Shown: positions 9,462 to 20,578, numbered from the stretch's first letter. The stretch: DNA of 64,000 bases from Pectobacterium brasiliense (GCF_013449685.1 NZ_JACDSF010000028.1:120827-184826), one strand, 5' to 3'. Numbers and translations are program-made. The notes: a model not told the origin generated them from the sequence alone.

Positions 9462-9827
9462 TCACAGTTTTAAACGAGAGAGATTACGCTCAACCAACGC
9501 CGCCCCAATTCCTGGGACCTCAGTTAATTGATCGATCTGGGTAAAAGGACCATTTTGCTCACGATAGGTCACTATCGCTTCCGCTTTTTTCAGACCGACA
9601 CCGTTCATTATTTCCGCCAAATCGGCGGCGTTTGCTGCATTAATGCTTACCTTATCTTCATCACCATCAGGCAGCGTTGCTTTTTCCACTTTCTGATCTG
9701 CTGGCGTAGACTTCACCGCGGTTGCCGTACTGTCGACGGCTTTAGGTGCCGCCTGACTCAGTAATGGCAACCCAGACAAGCTCATCCCAATAATTAAGCA
9801 CAGTGCTTTTATTCCTGATTTTTTCAT
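9462..9827 (-). CDS. ybaV: Exported helix-hairpin-helix protein YbaV (ComEA-like)
   Basis: 121 residues. A cleavable signal peptide covers about residues 1-26 (ending LLSQAAP), followed by a low-complexity linker rich in Ala, Lys and Asp, and a C-terminal tandem helix-hairpin-helix domain (about 60-121) with INAANAADLAEIMNGVGLKK and EVPGIGAALVERN. This is the ComEA-type DNA-binding domain, suggesting a periplasmic DNA-binding role; the enterobacterial protein itself is little characterised. An SD GGAGGAAAC precedes the ATG. Confidence 0.88.
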   Translation of the reverse strand: MKKSGIKALCLIIGMSLSGLPLLSQAAPKAVDSTATAVKSTPADQKVEKATLPDGDEDKVSINAANAADLAEIMNGVGLKKAEAIVTYREQNGPFTQIDQLTEVPGIGAALVERNLSRLKL

Positions 9828-9908
9828 GCTGTTTCCTCCTTGTGTGTGACAGCACAGCTACCTTGCCGCAGACCCATCAACACCGCAAACAGCAGAATTT
9901 AAATGTGG

Positions 9909-9932
9909 AAAAGGCCGCGAAAGCGGCCTTTT
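9909..9932 (-). terminator. Terminator of ppiD
   Basis: AAAAGGCCGC and GCGGCCTTTT form a perfect 10-bp stem around a 4-nt loop, 34 bp past the ppiD stop; the closing AAAA/TTTT pairs give a U-run on the minus-strand transcript. Confidence 0.85.
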
Positions 9933-9965
9933 GTTGTTGCAACGATTTGCAAATTTTTGCGGAGC

Positions 9966-11846
9966 TTATTGCTGTTCTTGCGCCGCATTGCCCATCTTGA
10001 TTTTCGCTTGACTACGTAAGCTGGACAGCAGGGAATCAAACAGTGCGCCCAGAGAACCTTGCTGAACCTGGCTAGCAAACTGTGTTTTCTGCTCATCGTT
10101 TAGCTGATGTGGCGTCACGCTATCCAGCGCGACCAGCACGACATTGCCAGCTTGATCCTGAGTGATCGCATAAGATGGCTTATCTTTCTCTGGATGTGGC
10201 ATAGCAAAGACTGCTTCGGCCGTTGCATCACCCTGAGAGATAGAAGACATCGTTTTTGCCTCACCAAAGCTCAGGCCCGCCGCTTTAAGCGCATCATCTT
10301 TACCTTGCTTCAGTTCAGCCAGAATTTTTTCAGCGTCTACACGTGTCTGCTGTTCAGCCTTCTGACGTTTCAGCGTCTCTACGATCTCGGTACGAACCTG
10401 ATCCAGAGGGCGAGTACTTTCAGGCTTGTGCTCAGTGATACGCAGAACGAAAGCACGATCGCCGTCGACATTAATCACATCGGAGTTGTTGCCCGCAGCA
10501 CCATTCTCGCCCAGCAGCGCACCGCTAAAGATAGCCTGCGTTACCGGTTGGAAGTTCAGCGCAGCGGGAACTTTCTCACGCGTAAACCAGTCGGTCTGCG
10601 TGGCTTTCACACCAGCCGCTTCTTCTGCTGAAGCCAGAGACTCGTTGTCATTGCTGGCCGCTTCGCTGACTTTTTGTTGCAGCGCATAGTAACCATCCTG
10701 CGCTTTTTCGTGCTTCACTTTCTCAGCGATCTCGGCACGCACTTCGCTCAACGGTTTGACCTGCTGCGGCTGAACCTCATCCAGACGGACAATCAGATAG
10801 CCAACAGAGGATTTAATCGCTTCGGAAACCTGACCTTTCTCTGTCAGTTTTGCCTGCTTCAGCTCATCAATCATGCTGTTTTCGTCCATCCATCCCAGAT
10901 CGCCACCGTTGCGGCGCGAGATAACGTCCGTCGATTTTTCTTTCGCCAGCGTAGCGAAATCACCACCTTGCTTCAGCGCATCCAGAATAGACGCTGCATC
11001 GGCCTCATTCTTCACCTGAATCACGCTGAATTTCTTGCGCTCAGGTTGGGAATAGTCGCTCTTGTTCTGTTCGTAGAAATCGTTGATGGCAGCATCGTCT
11101 ACTTTCACGCCGTCCATGATGCTTGCCGCATCCAGCGTGATATAGCTGACTTTGAATTCTTCTGGTGCGATGAAATTCCCTTTGTTTTGATCGTAATAAC
11201 TCTGGATCTCATCGTCAGCAACCGTCTGCGCTTTCGCCTTGGCAGCAATATCAATGGTTGCAACACGGACAACACGATCTTGTGCAGCCAGTTTCACCAG
11301 ATTATCGATCTCCTGCGGCAGCAGGAATGCGGTATTGCCAAAGCCACGAATCAGTTGCTGTGAAGTCAGTTGTTTACGCAGCATCTGCGCATACATATCC
11401 GGCGTTACGCCAAGACGACGAACCTGATCCAGATACTTTTCATTATCAAAACGGTTGTCGGTCTGAAACGCAGGAACATCAAAGATCGCCTGTTTGATTT
11501 GCTCATCACTGATGTTCAACCCCAGCTTGTTGGCATACTGATCCAGCAAGGTTTCATCAATGAGTTGGGAGAGTGCCTGTCTACGCAATTGCTGCATGTA
11601 GCCGTCATTACTCGCCAGAAGAGAGAAATTCTCCCCCAAGGTTTCCTGCTGACGACTGCGTTCGTTCTGTACTGCCTGCTCAAGCTGTGCGCGGGTAATT
11701 TCTTGCCCGTTCACCTTTGCAGCGTAATCTCCTGAACCACCAATAAGATAATCACCAACGCCAGTTAGAACGAATGATGCGATGATCAAAGCAAGAATAA
11801 TTTTGAGCACGACGTTATTCGCGGCCGTACGTAAATTGTCCATCAT
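9966..11846 (-). CDS. ppiD: Periplasmic chaperone PpiD (parvulin-domain)
   Basis: Membrane-anchored periplasmic chaperone that works at the SecYEG exit on newly exported proteins. The 626-residue form from MMDNLRTAANN is taken because it matches the E. coli N-terminus; an upstream start would add 19 unrelated residues. A single N-terminal transmembrane helix (about 14-36) is followed by a SurA-like N domain and a central parvulin domain (about 260-360, containing SRRNGGDLGWMDENS). It sits downstream of lon and hupB; transcription could come from the 268-bp spacer before it. E. coli PpiD is 623 residues. Confidence 0.95.
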   Translation of the reverse strand: MMDNLRTAANNVVLKIILALIIASFVLTGVGDYLIGGSGDYAAKVNGQEITRAQLEQAVQNERSRQQETLGENFSLLASNDGYMQQLRRQALSQLIDETLLDQYANKLGLNISDEQIKQAIFDVPAFQTDNRFDNEKYLDQVRRLGVTPDMYAQMLRKQLTSQQLIRGFGNTAFLLPQEIDNLVKLAAQDRVVRVATIDIAAKAKAQTVADDEIQSYYDQNKGNFIAPEEFKVSYITLDAASIMDGVKVDDAAINDFYEQNKSDYSQPERKKFSVIQVKNEADAASILDALKQGGDFATLAKEKSTDVISRRNGGDLGWMDENSMIDELKQAKLTEKGQVSEAIKSSVGYLIVRLDEVQPQQVKPLSEVRAEIAEKVKHEKAQDGYYALQQKVSEAASNDNESLASAEEAAGVKATQTDWFTREKVPAALNFQPVTQAIFSGALLGENGAAGNNSDVINVDGDRAFVLRITEHKPESTRPLDQVRTEIVETLKRQKAEQQTRVDAEKILAELKQGKDDALKAAGLSFGEAKTMSSISQGDATAEAVFAMPHPEKDKPSYAITQDQAGNVVLVALDSVTPHQLNDEQKTQFASQVQQGSLGALFDSLLSSLRSQAKIKMGNAAQEQQ

Positions 11847-12114
11847 AATGTGACAACACTCCGCTGTAGAATGGATAAAACTCCCTGCGCTGGCCGGAGC
11901 CATGCATCCTTGCGATTGCTATAGCCCAATACAAGGCTAGGGCGCACTTAAGCTTATTGCCCGCCACGTCTGCCATGTGCCGGGTATGTATAGTCCTAAT
12001 AAATAAAAGGCACATCATAAAATGATGCGCCCCGTATCTTACCCTACCAATACCATTGCGTCAGGTATTGTTTGGCGACCAAAGTGGTTATACGCCAAAC
12101 CTGTGACGTAATAA

Positions 12115-12387
12115 TCAGTTAACGGCGTCTTTCAGCGTTTTACCAGCACGGAATCCTGGTACTTTCGCCGCAGGGATGCTGATTTCCTTACCCGTTTGCG
12201 GGTTACGGCCAGTACGAGCAGCACGCTCACGCACTGAGAAAGTACCAAAACCGACCAAAGCAACATCATCCCCTTCTTTCAGGGATTCGGTAACGGAACT
12301 AATAATTGCATCTAACACACGCCCTGCTGCCGCTTTGGAAATATCAGCATCTGCGGCAATTTTGTCGATCAATTGTGACTTGTTCAC
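12115..12387 (-). CDS. hupB: DNA-binding protein HU-beta
   Basis: 90-residue histone-like protein, the standard HU length. The DNA-binding arm is intact ([22 protein letters not shown], with the proline at its tip) and the C-terminus [12 protein letters not shown] matches HU-beta rather than HU-alpha. The start codon is GTG, preceded by AGAGGGG; the same GTG is used in E. coli, and the nearest ATG at 12393 is in another frame and ends at once. It is flanked by lon and ppiD as in other enterobacteria. Confidence 0.97.
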   Translation of the reverse strand: MNKSQLIDKIAADADISKAAAGRVLDAIISSVTESLKEGDDVALVGFGTFSVRERAARTGRNPQTGKEISIPAAKVPGFRAGKTLKDAVN

Positions 12388-12515
12388 TCTGTCATCCCCT
12401 CTGGAATTCTCTTATCGCGCTTCAATGTCCCAAGACGCGATACGCAACTTATTATTAATGCTGCCATGCTTAGCCAGTGACGGCTAAAACTAACAGTGCT
12501 CTAACTTAGCGGTAC

Positions 12516-12551
12516 AAAAAAAAGCTGGCAAGCACGATTTCACTCACCAGC
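12516..12551 (-). terminator. Terminator of lon
   Basis: On the minus strand GCTGGTGAG pairs with CTTGCCAGC (two G-U pairs) around a 10-nt loop and is followed by eight T. It lies 34 bp past the lon stop and separates lon from hupB. Confidence 0.85.
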
Positions 12552-12584
12552 CCTGATTTTCTCAAGGGTTTTTGCGACAGGTCA

Positions 12585-14966
12585 CTATTTTACCTTGGCT
12601 TTGGTCTTGGCTTTAGGCGTCGAGACCACTTGCATACCAGAAGGCGCATTCTGCAACGCTAACGCTAACACTTCCTCAATACGTTTCACCGGATGGATGT
12701 TCAGATCGGCAATCACGTTCTGTGGGATATCCTCCAGATCGCGCTTGTTGTCATCAGGAATCAATACCGTCTTGATACCACCACGGTGTGCAGCCAGCAG
12801 TTTCTCTTTCAGACCACCAATCGGCAATACCAAGCCACGCAGGGTAATCTCCCCCGTCATCGCCACATCGGCACGCACTGGGTTACCGGTCAAACAAGAA
12901 ACCAGCGCGGTACACATCGCGATACCCGCACTTGGACCGTCTTTCGGCGTCGCACCTTCTGGAACGTGAACGTGGATATCACGCTTCTCGTAAAAATCAG
13001 CATTGATGCCTAATTTTTCCGCTCTGGCACGAACCACGGTAAGCGCAGCCTGAATCGACTCCTGCATGACCTCACCCAGTGAACCGGTATAAGTCAGCTT
13101 ACCTTTGCCCGGTACGCAGGCCGTTTCAATCGTCAGCAGGTCGCCGCCCACTTCCGTCCAGGCCAGTCCGGTCACCTGCCCTACGCGATTTTCATCGTCC
13201 GCACGACCATAGTCAAAGCGCTGTACCCCAAGGAAATCCTTAAGGTTATCGCCCGAAATCTGGATATGCTTAGTGGATTTATCCATCAACAGTGTTTTTA
13301 CTGCTTTACGGCACAGCTTGGAGATTTCACGCTCCAGACTACGTACGCCAGCTTCACGCGTGTAATAACGGATAATGCCAACAATCGCGCTGTCTTCTAC
13401 CGACAGCTCGCCATTTTTCAGCGCATTACGTTCGATCTGTTTCGGCAGCAGATGCTGTTTGGCGATATTCAGTTTTTCGTCTTCGGTATAGCCGGAAAGA
13501 CGAATAACTTCCATACGGTCAAGCAGCGGTGCCGGGATGTTCATGGAGTTAGACGTCGCAACAAACATCACATCGGACAGATCGTAGTCGACCTCCAGAT
13601 AGTGATCGTTAAACGCCACGTTTTGCTCAGGATCGAGCACTTCCAGCAAGGCAGAAGCCGGATCGCCACGCATGTCAGAAGACATCTTGTCGATCTCATC
13701 CAGCAGGAATAGCGGGTTTTTCACACCAACTTTTGCCATTTTCTGGATCAGTTTGCCCGGCATGGAACCGATATAGGTACGGCGGTGACCGCGGATTTCT
13801 GCTTCGTCACGCACGCCACCCAGCGCCATACGCACATACTGGCGTCCGGTCGCTTTGGCGATAGACTGACCGAGCGAGGTTTTACCCACGCCAGGAGGCC
13901 CTACCAGACAGAGAATCGGCCCTCTGATCTTGCTGACCCGGCTCTGTACTGCGAGGTATTCGAGGATGCGTTCTTTTACGCGATCCAGACCATAATGATC
14001 GGTATCCAGCATTTCCTGCGCTTTCAGCAAGTCTTTCTTCACTTTGCTGCGTGCATTCCACGGTACCTGCACCATCCAGTCGATATAGCTGCGCACCACT
14101 GTCGCTTCCGCTGACATCGGTGACATCATTTTCAGCTTTTGTAATTCTGCTTCGGTTTTCTCACGCGCGTCTTTCGGCATTTTCGCCGCTTCAATCTTGC
14201 GTTTTAACGCTTCAAGTTCATCCGGTGCGTCATCCATCTCACCCAGCTCTTTCTGAATAGCTTTCATTTGCTCATTCAGATAGTACTCACGCTGGCTTTT
14301 TTCCATTTGCTTCTTAACGCGGCCACGAATCCGTTTTTCTACCTGCAACAGGTCGATTTCGGATTCCATCATCGCCATCAGGTACTCCAAACGTTCAGTG
14401 ATATCGAACATTTCAAGTACAGACTGCTTATCAGCCAGTTTCAGCGGCATATGTGCAGCAATGGTGTCGGCTAAACGCGCAGCATCATCAATGCTGTTCA
14501 GAGATGTCAGCACTTCCGGCGGGATCTTCTTGTTCAGCTTGATGTATCCCTCAAACTGATTGATCGCCGTGCGCATGAGCACTTCCTGCTCGCGCTCATC
14601 AATCGCTGGGGAATCAAGATATTCTGCGTGTGCAGCGAAATGCTCACCGCTGTCAGAAAGTGTCGTAATACGCGCACGCTGTAACCCTTCGACCAGCACT
14701 TTTACCGTGCCGTCCGGCAGTTTCAGCATTTGAAGAATTGAGGCTACCGTCCCTACTGAGAAAAGATCGTTAATACTTGGCTCATCCGTTGAGGCTTCTT
14801 TCTGTGCCACCAGCATGATCTTCTTATCATGATCCATTGCGGCTTCAAGGCACCGAATCGATTTCTCCCGACCAACAAACAACGGAATGACCATGTGCGG
14901 ATAAACCACCACATCGCGCAAGGGCAATACGGGGATTTCTATGCGTTCGGAACGCTCAGGGTTCAT
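12585..14966 (-). CDS. lon: ATP-dependent protease Lon
   Basis: Cytoplasmic AAA+ serine protease that removes damaged and short-lived regulatory proteins. The 793-residue product has the LON substrate-binding N domain (from [14 protein letters not shown]), a coiled linker, an AAA+ module with Walker [10 protein letters not shown] (about 356) and Walker B FLLDEIDK, and the protease domain with the catalytic Ser in DGPSAGIAM and Lys in [10 protein letters not shown]. It is nearly identical to E. coli Lon (784) except for a basic tail ending [12 protein letters not shown], several residues longer. The start matches E. coli, as does the leader sequence just before it. A heat-shock-type promoter lies upstream. 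Confidence 0.99.
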   Translation of the reverse strand: MNPERSERIEIPVLPLRDVVVYPHMVIPLFVGREKSIRCLEAAMDHDKKIMLVAQKEASTDEPSINDLFSVGTVASILQMLKLPDGTVKVLVEGLQRARITTLSDSGEHFAAHAEYLDSPAIDEREQEVLMRTAINQFEGYIKLNKKIPPEVLTSLNSIDDAARLADTIAAHMPLKLADKQSVLEMFDITERLEYLMAMMESEIDLLQVEKRIRGRVKKQMEKSQREYYLNEQMKAIQKELGEMDDAPDELEALKRKIEAAKMPKDAREKTEAELQKLKMMSPMSAEATVVRSYIDWMVQVPWNARSKVKKDLLKAQEMLDTDHYGLDRVKERILEYLAVQSRVSKIRGPILCLVGPPGVGKTSLGQSIAKATGRQYVRMALGGVRDEAEIRGHRRTYIGSMPGKLIQKMAKVGVKNPLFLLDEIDKMSSDMRGDPASALLEVLDPEQNVAFNDHYLEVDYDLSDVMFVATSNSMNIPAPLLDRMEVIRLSGYTEDEKLNIAKQHLLPKQIERNALKNGELSVEDSAIVGIIRYYTREAGVRSLEREISKLCRKAVKTLLMDKSTKHIQISGDNLKDFLGVQRFDYGRADDENRVGQVTGLAWTEVGGDLLTIETACVPGKGKLTYTGSLGEVMQESIQAALTVVRARAEKLGINADFYEKRDIHVHVPEGATPKDGPSAGIAMCTALVSCLTGNPVRADVAMTGEITLRGLVLPIGGLKEKLLAAHRGGIKTVLIPDDNKRDLEDIPQNVIADLNIHPVKRIEEVLALALQNAPSGMQVVSTPKAKTKAKVK

Positions 14967-15054
14967 AGAGCTCTCTCTTAGTTTCGTTTCCGCCAGGTTA
15001 TGGGAATCTCGTGAAACGCGGTTTTCACGGGTTTCATCAAATAGGTATTTGAGT

Positions 15055-15082
15055 ATATGGGGATAAATATCTCACATTCAAC
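15055..15082 (-). promoter_or_regulatory. Sigma-32 heat-shock promoter of lon
   Basis: Minus strand: -35 GTTGAATG (15082-15075) and -10 CCCCATAT (15062-15055), separated by 12 bp, matching the RpoH promoter form and the known E. coli lon promoter, whose -35 and -10 boxes are the same although the spacer differs. Leader to the ATG is about 80-85 nt. Confidence 0.85.
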
Positions 15083-15104
15083 GACCAGCATGCGTGTAAA
15101 AAAC

Positions 15105-15129
15105 AAATGGGGGATAAAATCCCCCATTT
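15105..15129 (-). terminator. Terminator of clpX
   Basis: AAATGGGGGAT and ATCCCCCATTT form an 11-bp perfect stem with a 3-nt loop, followed on the minus strand by GTTTTTTA. It sits 30 bp past the clpX stop and just upstream of the lon promoter. Confidence 0.85.
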
Positions 15130-15158
15130 TTATTTTTTGATACAGCCAAATTGATTAA

Positions 15159-16433
15159 TTATTCGCCGGACGCCTGCTGTGTCTCAGGCTTGCCATAGAT
15201 CAGCAATGGCTCAGATTGGCCCGCAATCACGGATTCATCAATGACGACTTTATCCACACTTTCCAGCGATGGCAGGTCATACATGGTATCCAGCAGAGCT
15301 GCTTCAACGATAGAACGCAAACCACGCGCACCGGTTTTACGCACCATCGCTTTCTTGGCAATCGCCGTCAGCGCTTCATCGCGGAATTCCAGATCAACGC
15401 CTTCGAGATTGAACAACGCCTGATACTGCTTGGTCAGCGCATTCTTCGGCTCACGCAGAATCTGAATCAGTGCTTCTTCGCTCAGTTCTCGCAGCGTAGC
15501 CACCACTGGCAGACGGCCGATAAACTCAGGAATCAAACCGAATTTAATCAAGTCACCCGGTTCAACATTGCTTAACAGCTCGCCTTCTGTTGCTTTGTCA
15601 GCCGATCCTTTCACCGTTGCATTAAAGCCGATACCGCGACCTGTATCGGTACGTTGATCGATCACTTTGTCCAGACCCGCAAACGCGCCGCCGCAGATAA
15701 ATAGGATCTTAGAGGTATCAACCTGCAAGAACTCCTGCTGCGGATGCTTACGCCCGCCCTGCGGTGGAACCGCAGCAATCGTGCCCTCGATCAGCTTCAG
15801 CAACGCCTGCTGCACGCCTTCACCAGATACGTCACGAGTGATCGACGGGTTGTCTGACTTACGAGAAATCTTGTCGATTTCATCGATGTAGACAATGCCA
15901 CGCTGCGCTTTCTGCACATCGTAATCGCACTTCTGCAACAGCTTCTGAATGATGTTCTCGACGTCTTCACCGACGTAACCCGCTTCGGTCAACGTAGTGG
16001 CATCCGCCATCGTGAACGGGACATCCAGGAAGCGCGCCAGCGTTTCTGCCAGCAGCGTCTTACCGCTCCCCGTAGGGCCGATCAGCAGGATGTTACTTTT
16101 ACCCAGTTCGATCCCGTTGCTGCTGTCACCATTACGCAAGCGTTTATAGTGGTTATATACCGCAACGGCCAATACCTTCTTGGCCTGCTCTTGTCCGATA
16201 ACGTAATCGTCAAGGTGGCGGCGAATTTCGTGTGGCGTCGGCAACGCACTGCGCTCACGGTGGGGCGCCACTTCCTTAATTTCTTCGCGAATAATGTCGT
16301 TACACAAGTCAACACATTCATCGCAGATATACACCGACGGCCCGGCAATCAGCTTACGCACTTCATGCTGGCTTTTGCCGCAAAAAGAGCAGTACAGTAA
16401 CTTTCCTGAACCGTCTTTGCGCTTATCTGTCAT
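15159..16433 (-). CDS. clpX: ClpX, ATPase subunit of ClpXP
   Basis: AAA+ unfoldase that feeds substrates to ClpP. 424 residues, the E. coli length. The N-terminal zinc-binding domain has two CxxC pairs (CSFCGKSQ and CDECVDLC), needed for adaptor binding. Walker A is GPTGSGKT, Walker B YIDEIDK; the GGRKHPQ (RKH) loop and the ClpP-docking IGF loop (GIGFNATV) are intact. It follows clpP by 163 bp on the same strand and ends in a strong hairpin, so it may be cotranscribed with clpP or have its own promoter in the gap. Confidence 0.99.
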   Translation of the reverse strand: MTDKRKDGSGKLLYCSFCGKSQHEVRKLIAGPSVYICDECVDLCNDIIREEIKEVAPHRERSALPTPHEIRRHLDDYVIGQEQAKKVLAVAVYNHYKRLRNGDSSNGIELGKSNILLIGPTGSGKTLLAETLARFLDVPFTMADATTLTEAGYVGEDVENIIQKLLQKCDYDVQKAQRGIVYIDEIDKISRKSDNPSITRDVSGEGVQQALLKLIEGTIAAVPPQGGRKHPQQEFLQVDTSKILFICGGAFAGLDKVIDQRTDTGRGIGFNATVKGSADKATEGELLSNVEPGDLIKFGLIPEFIGRLPVVATLRELSEEALIQILREPKNALTKQYQALFNLEGVDLEFRDEALTAIAKKAMVRKTGARGLRSIVEAALLDTMYDLPSLESVDKVVIDESVIAGQSEPLLIYGKPETQQASGE

Positions 16434-16596
16434 GAGTTAAACCTCTTTTTCGTCTTTTGCCCGCAGGCCAACCACAGCGATACCGCTACAACGAACGCCG
16501 ATACTTATAGCCAATACGCGTAAAATAACCTCGCACAACAGACTATCGGTCGAACACTGATTTTTAGCTACACCAGACCGCTAATATGGCGAATTA

Positions 16597-17220
16597 TTAC
16601 CCACGGTTAGTGAATACGGAGTCTACCAAACCGTAGTCTACTGCCTCACTGGCAGAGAGGAAACGATCGCGCTCGGTGTCTCTCTCTATCGCTTCAAGAG
16701 GCTGACCCGTATGTTTCGCCATCAGCTCATTCATCTTGGCTTTTACTTTCAGTATTTCTTTGGCATGGATTTCAATATCCGTTGCCTGCCCTTGGAAACC
16801 GCCCAATGGCTGGTGAATCATGACGCGCGAGTTAGGCAGGCAAATACGTTTACCTTTGGCTCCCGCCGTCAACAGGAAAGCGCCCATAGAACAGGCCTGT
16901 CCCATACAGATCGTGCTGACATCTGGCTTGATAAACTGCATGGTGTCATAAATGGACATACCGGCAGTAATGACGCCACCTGGGGAATTAATGTACAGAT
17001 AAATGTCTTTTTCTGGGTTTTCGGCTTCCAGAAACAGCATCTGTGCCACGACCAAGTTCGCCATGTGATCTTCGACCTGGCCAGTCAAGAAGATTATCCG
17101 TTCTTTTAGCAGACGGGAATAGATATCGTAAGAACGTTCCCCACGCGAGGTCTGTTCAACCACCATCGGCACTAACGCCATATGAGGTGCTTGTCTTTCT
17201 TGTTCGCCACTGTATGACAT
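16597..17220 (-). CDS. clpP: ClpP protease subunit
   Basis: Catalytic subunit of ClpAP and ClpXP. 207 residues with a removable N-terminal propeptide (about 14 residues, [14 protein letters not shown], the mature chain starting at ALVPMV). The catalytic triad is present: Ser111 (GQACSMGAF), His136 (VMIHQPLGG) and Asp185 (DRFLSASEA). Start and length equal E. coli ClpP. It heads a clpP-clpX unit transcribed away from tig, and a heat-shock-type promoter lies about 170 bp upstream. Confidence 0.99.
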   Translation of the reverse strand: MSYSGEQERQAPHMALVPMVVEQTSRGERSYDIYSRLLKERIIFLTGQVEDHMANLVVAQMLFLEAENPEKDIYLYINSPGGVITAGMSIYDTMQFIKPDVSTICMGQACSMGAFLLTAGAKGKRICLPNSRVMIHQPLGGFQGQATDIEIHAKEILKVKAKMNELMAKHTGQPLEAIERDTERDRFLSASEAVDYGLVDSVFTNRG

Positions 17221-17661
17221 TCACGTCTCCTAGATAAAATGCGTCTGGCACTCTTAGCGTTGTTCAATGATTGCATTGTTCAATTCTACTAGAGATAGGG
17301 GGGGATGACTATGGAACCCTGCCTCGTCCTTGCTGAACAACCCATATGGCCGAGAATCATGACCTGCTGTGCCCACTTTTCCTCTTCAGTGAATGGGGGC
17401 ACACGCATTGTATTTCAAGCTTACACTATCAATCGTTCTCTATTAAAGAACCAATTATTTTATTCTTAATACGTTATCGGCACGGCAACGTTGTGGTTTA
17501 ACTCATTGCCTGACCTAACAAATTCTCTGCATGAGTTAATCATAGTGCAATTTCAGGCGACCCTCTCTCGTCGATTCACTAGCGGAGGCGAAGGCGCTAA
17601 ACGCCGGCGTTAAGTACCACCTAAACGATAATCATCAGTATATTGCGAACGCCACAAGCAA
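17221..17661. other. Spacer between clpP and tig
   Basis: A 520-bp gene-free gap. It holds the long clpP leader, the predicted sigma-32 promoter (17392-17419) and, at its tig end, the tig terminator. No ORF with family similarity was seen on either strand. Confidence 0.6.
17392..17419 (-). promoter_or_regulatory. Sigma-32-type promoter of clpP
   Basis: Minus strand: -35 CTTGAAA (17419-17413, a perfect RpoH match) and, 14 bp on, -10 CCCCATT (17398-17392). It would give a leader of about 165 nt before clpP. Confidence 0.75.
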
Positions 17662-17689
17662 AAAGCCCGCGCCATAAGGCACGGGCTTT
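17662..17689 (-). terminator. Terminator of tig
   Basis: AAAGCCCG/CGGGCTTT 8-bp stem (extended by an inner GC pair) followed by TTTTTGC on the minus strand, 51 bp beyond the tig stop. Confidence 0.8.
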
Positions 17690-17740
17690 GATAGGGAAGC
17701 ATCCCCGCTACGCAATAAACAATGTTGATCTCAACAAGGT

Positions 17741-19045
17741 TTATGCCGTAGTTGTTTGATTCATCAGTTCGTTGAAGCTTACTGATTTCTCAACGACTTT
17801 CGCTTTAGCAAGTACGGTTTCTACCGCTTGCTCTTCCAGAGCGACGTTACGCATGTTGTTCAGCAGCTCTTTGTTTTTGCTGTAGAACTCGATAACTTCC
17901 TGTGGATCTTCGTAAGCAGAAGCCATCTCTTCGATCAGCGCATTAACGCGTGCTTCGTCAGCTTTCAGCTCATTGGTGCTGATAACTTCACCCAGCAACA
18001 GACCGATAACAACACGGCGTTTAGCTTGCTCTTCGAACAGCTCACGCGGTAATTCCTGCGCTTGCTTCTCGTTGCCGCCAAAACGCTGTGCAGCCTGACG
18101 ACGCAGAACGTCGATTTCGCCATCGATCAGTGCAACTGGCACGTCGATTTCGTTGGCGTTGATCAGTCCGTCCAGAACCTGAGTTTTCACACGGTTACGC
18201 ACCGCGCCTTTCAGCTCACGTTCCATATTTTTACGAACTTCAGCACGCAGGCCTTCCTGAGAGCCATCAGCCACGCCGAAACGCTTGATGAATTCTTCAG
18301 TCAGTTCAGGCAGCTCACGCTCTTCAACTTTCTTCAGAACGATAGCGAACTGAGCCGCTTTTCCTTTCAGGTTTTCAGCGTGGTAATCTTCTGGGAAGTT
18401 CACGTCGATAGTGAATTCTTCACCCGCTTTGTGACCAACGATGCCATCTTCAAAGCCTGGGATCATGCGGTTCTGGCCCATTGCCAGAACGAAGTCGGAC
18501 GCTTTTCCGCCTTCAAAGACTTCACCGTCGATAGAACCAGTGAAATCGATCGTTGCACGATCTTCCGCTGCCGCAGCGCGGTCAGTTTCTTTCCAGGTTG
18601 CCTGTTGCTTACGCAGCGTGTCCAGCATGGTATCAACGTCAGCATCAGTCACTTCAACAACCGGTTTTTCAACTTCGATCGCATCCAGACCTTTCAGTTC
18701 GATTTCCGGGTACACGTCAAACTCAACAGAGTAAGTGAAGTCGCCGCCTACAGCATATTCGCCAGGGATATAGTTAGGCGCGCCAACCGGATTAATTTTT
18801 TCTTTGATGATCGCGTCAACAAAGTTGCGCTGCATCAGGTCACCCAATACGTCCTGACGCACGGAGGCACCATAACGCTGAGCAACAACATTCATCGGCA
18901 CTTTGCCTTTACGAAAACCGTCAATACGTACTTTTTTGGCCGCGTTGACCAGCTCGCTCTTCACCGCACTCTCAATGATGTCAGCAGCAACGGTAATCGT
19001 TACGCGACGTCCCAGACCTTGAGTGGTTTCAACTGAAACTTGCAT
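17741..19045 (-). CDS. tig: Trigger factor
   Basis: Ribosome-bound chaperone and peptidyl-prolyl isomerase. 434 residues. The N-terminal ribosome-docking domain carries the signature [12 protein letters not shown] (about 44-55). The FKBP-type PPIase domain spans about 150-245 ([20 protein letters not shown], then [15 protein letters not shown]), and the rest is the helical C-terminal chaperone domain. It heads the conserved tig-clpP-clpX-lon series. A GAGGTAAC ribosome-binding site precedes the ATG. Confidence 0.98.
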   Translation of the reverse strand: MQVSVETTQGLGRRVTITVAADIIESAVKSELVNAAKKVRIDGFRKGKVPMNVVAQRYGASVRQDVLGDLMQRNFVDAIIKEKINPVGAPNYIPGEYAVGGDFTYSVEFDVYPEIELKGLDAIEVEKPVVEVTDADVDTMLDTLRKQQATWKETDRAAAAEDRATIDFTGSIDGEVFEGGKASDFVLAMGQNRMIPGFEDGIVGHKAGEEFTIDVNFPEDYHAENLKGKAAQFAIVLKKVEERELPELTEEFIKRFGVADGSQEGLRAEVRKNMERELKGAVRNRVKTQVLDGLINANEIDVPVALIDGEIDVLRRQAAQRFGGNEKQAQELPRELFEEQAKRRVVIGLLLGEVISTNELKADEARVNALIEEMASAYEDPQEVIEFYSKNKELLNNMRNVALEEQAVETVLAKAKVVEKSVSFNELMNQTTTA

Positions 19046-19243
19046 CTTGTTACCTCAAAAAATCACAGTGATCGGTCAACCCCAAAACTATTCTCGCGAC
19101 GAAAACTCTCACGACAGCAGGGCTGATTCAGCGCTGGCACCAAGGCGCACAGGCTTAAATAAACCTCGCAGAACCGGGAAATTGCCAACCCCGTCCCTGT
19201 AGTCAGAAGCGTCCCGAATACATTCAGGAAAAATAGACGCAGC

Positions 19244-19272
19244 ATTATAGCGATATAGAAGGGATGAGTCGA
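19244..19272 (-). promoter_or_regulatory. Sigma-70 promoter of tig
   Basis: Minus strand: -35 TCGACT (19272-19267), 17-bp spacer, -10 TATAAT (19249-19244). Transcription would start near 19237, about 190 nt before tig. The remainder of the 314-bp tig-bolA spacer (19046-19359) shows nothing coding. Confidence 0.65.
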
Positions 19273-19359
19273 GAACGGCGGGCAGACTATTACAGCAACA
19301 GATTCACACTTTTGTCAGTAACCCGTCCCGATATGTCAGGAACGGGCCATATTCATGAC

Positions 19360-19674
19360 TTAAGAAAGGATGCCAGCGCCACCGCAAGGCGGTGAAGAAG
19401 GGACCGCATTTTGCAAGCTGGTCCACTCTTTTGTCGTATACGTATGTAGCGCGAGTGCATGCACCGACCCCGCCAGCTCCGCGGCCAGTACGGCATAGAC
19501 TGCGCGATGCCGCCCAATCACACGTTCGCCCGTGAATTTATCGCTGACCAACACAACTTTAAAATGACTTTCCGCTCCCGCAGGCACGTTGTGGCGATAG
19601 CTCTCATCAATCACTTCTAAATGAACGGGTTCAAAACCCACACGCAGCTTTTCTTCTATCGTTTCACGCATCAT
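19360..19674 (-). CDS. bolA: BolA family regulator
   Basis: 104 residues against 105 in E. coli. The BolA fold is evident: [44 protein letters not shown], including the conserved Ser-His that with glutaredoxin cysteines coordinates an iron-sulfur cluster, and the [13 protein letters not shown] strand. BolA acts in stationary phase on cell shape and envelope genes and partners with monothiol glutaredoxins. The C-terminal PPCGGAG tail, with a cysteine, matches the E. coli PPCRGAG. The start MMRETIEEK aligns with E. coli MIRERIEEK. Confidence 0.96.
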   Translation of the reverse strand: MMRETIEEKLRVGFEPVHLEVIDESYRHNVPAGAESHFKVVLVSDKFTGERVIGRHRAVYAVLAAELAGSVHALALHTYTTKEWTSLQNAVPSSPPCGGAGILS

Positions 19675-19999
19675 ACGACTACCCTTTCGGCTTGGGGAAA
19701 ATGTGATATCAACGCGACATTGCTGTCATTCACCGATGTCCGAATCAGTATAACCTTAGCGTTTTTTCAATCTGTTATGCCTAAGAGCGGCATGACAAAG
19801 AAGAAAAAAGGGTCACGAAGAGTGGAGATATCATCGGCGGTATTGATGTGATAAAAACGTTTTTCTGGGTCAACGGCATGAAAAAGATGAATTTCAGGAC
19901 AATTTACCTGCTATCGGCTCTTTTTCCTGCCTGTGGCGATGATATGATATCAACAATATTTGTCAGCTCACCACACTAATCATTACTGAGAAAATACGA
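19675..19999. other. Divergent spacer bolA-yajG
   Basis: A 325-bp region between the divergent bolA and yajG genes. It must hold both promoters, but no -35/-10 pair stood out clearly; sequence is AT-rich near yajG, and no coding signal or strong hairpin was found. Confidence 0.5.
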
Positions 20000-20578
20000 A
20001 TGTTAAAAAAATTATTTTTCCCTCTTCTGGCCGTCATTCTGCTTGCAGGATGTGCAGCAAAAAGCAACACGCTGAACATCACCCCAAAAATCAGCCTGCC
20101 TTCCCAGGACCCGACGCTGATGGGCGTAACGATTAGTATCAATGGTGCAGACCAACGCGCCGATCAGGCTCTGGCGAAAGTGAATCGCGATGGCCAACTG
20201 ATTACGCTGACGCCTTCTCGCGATCTGCGTTTCCTGTTGCAAGAAGCGCTGGAGAAACAAATGACCGCGCGTGGTTACATGATCGGTACTGGCGGCCCGG
20301 TAGCCTTGCAGATCGTGGTTAACCACCTGTACGCCGATGTCTCCGAAGGCAACCTGCGCTACAACATCACCACCAAAGCAGATATCTCCATCATTTCTCA
20401 GGCAGCAAATGGCAACAAGCAGGTGAAGAACTACCGCTCAACCTATAACGTTCAGGGCGCGTTTACTGCCAATAATGAGAACATTACCAATGCCGTTAAC
20501 ACGGTGTTAGGCGATGTCATCAACGACATGGCACAAGACACAACAGTAAGTAGCTTTATCAAAGAAAACGCCCGTTAA
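20000..20578 (+). CDS. yajG: YajG family lipoprotein
   Basis: 192-residue outer-membrane-type lipoprotein. The signal peptide ends in the lipobox LLAGC, so the mature protein starts at Cys19; the next residue is Ala, not Asp, consistent with outer-membrane sorting. The rest is a soluble periplasmic domain of unknown function (DUF-type, YajG family). It precedes ampG by 59 bp on the same strand, as in E. coli, and the two may be cotranscribed. Confidence 0.93.
   Translation: MLKKLFFPLLAVILLAGCAAKSNTLNITPKISLPSQDPTLMGVTISINGADQRADQALAKVNRDGQLITLTPSRDLRFLLQEALEKQMTARGYMIGTGGPVALQIVVNHLYADVSEGNLRYNITTKADISIISQAANGNKQVKNYRSTYNVQGAFTANNENITNAVNTVLGDVINDMAQDTTVSSFIKENAR

Noticed and set aside
12382-12393. 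Four-codon upstream ORF overlapping the hupB GTG
   Set aside because: ATG ACA GAG TGA overlaps the start by chance distance; too short to argue from sequence alone.
18062-19036. 324-codon ORF opposite tig
   Set aside because: Shadow of tig; Phe/Asn-rich sequence produced by complementing Glu/Val codons.
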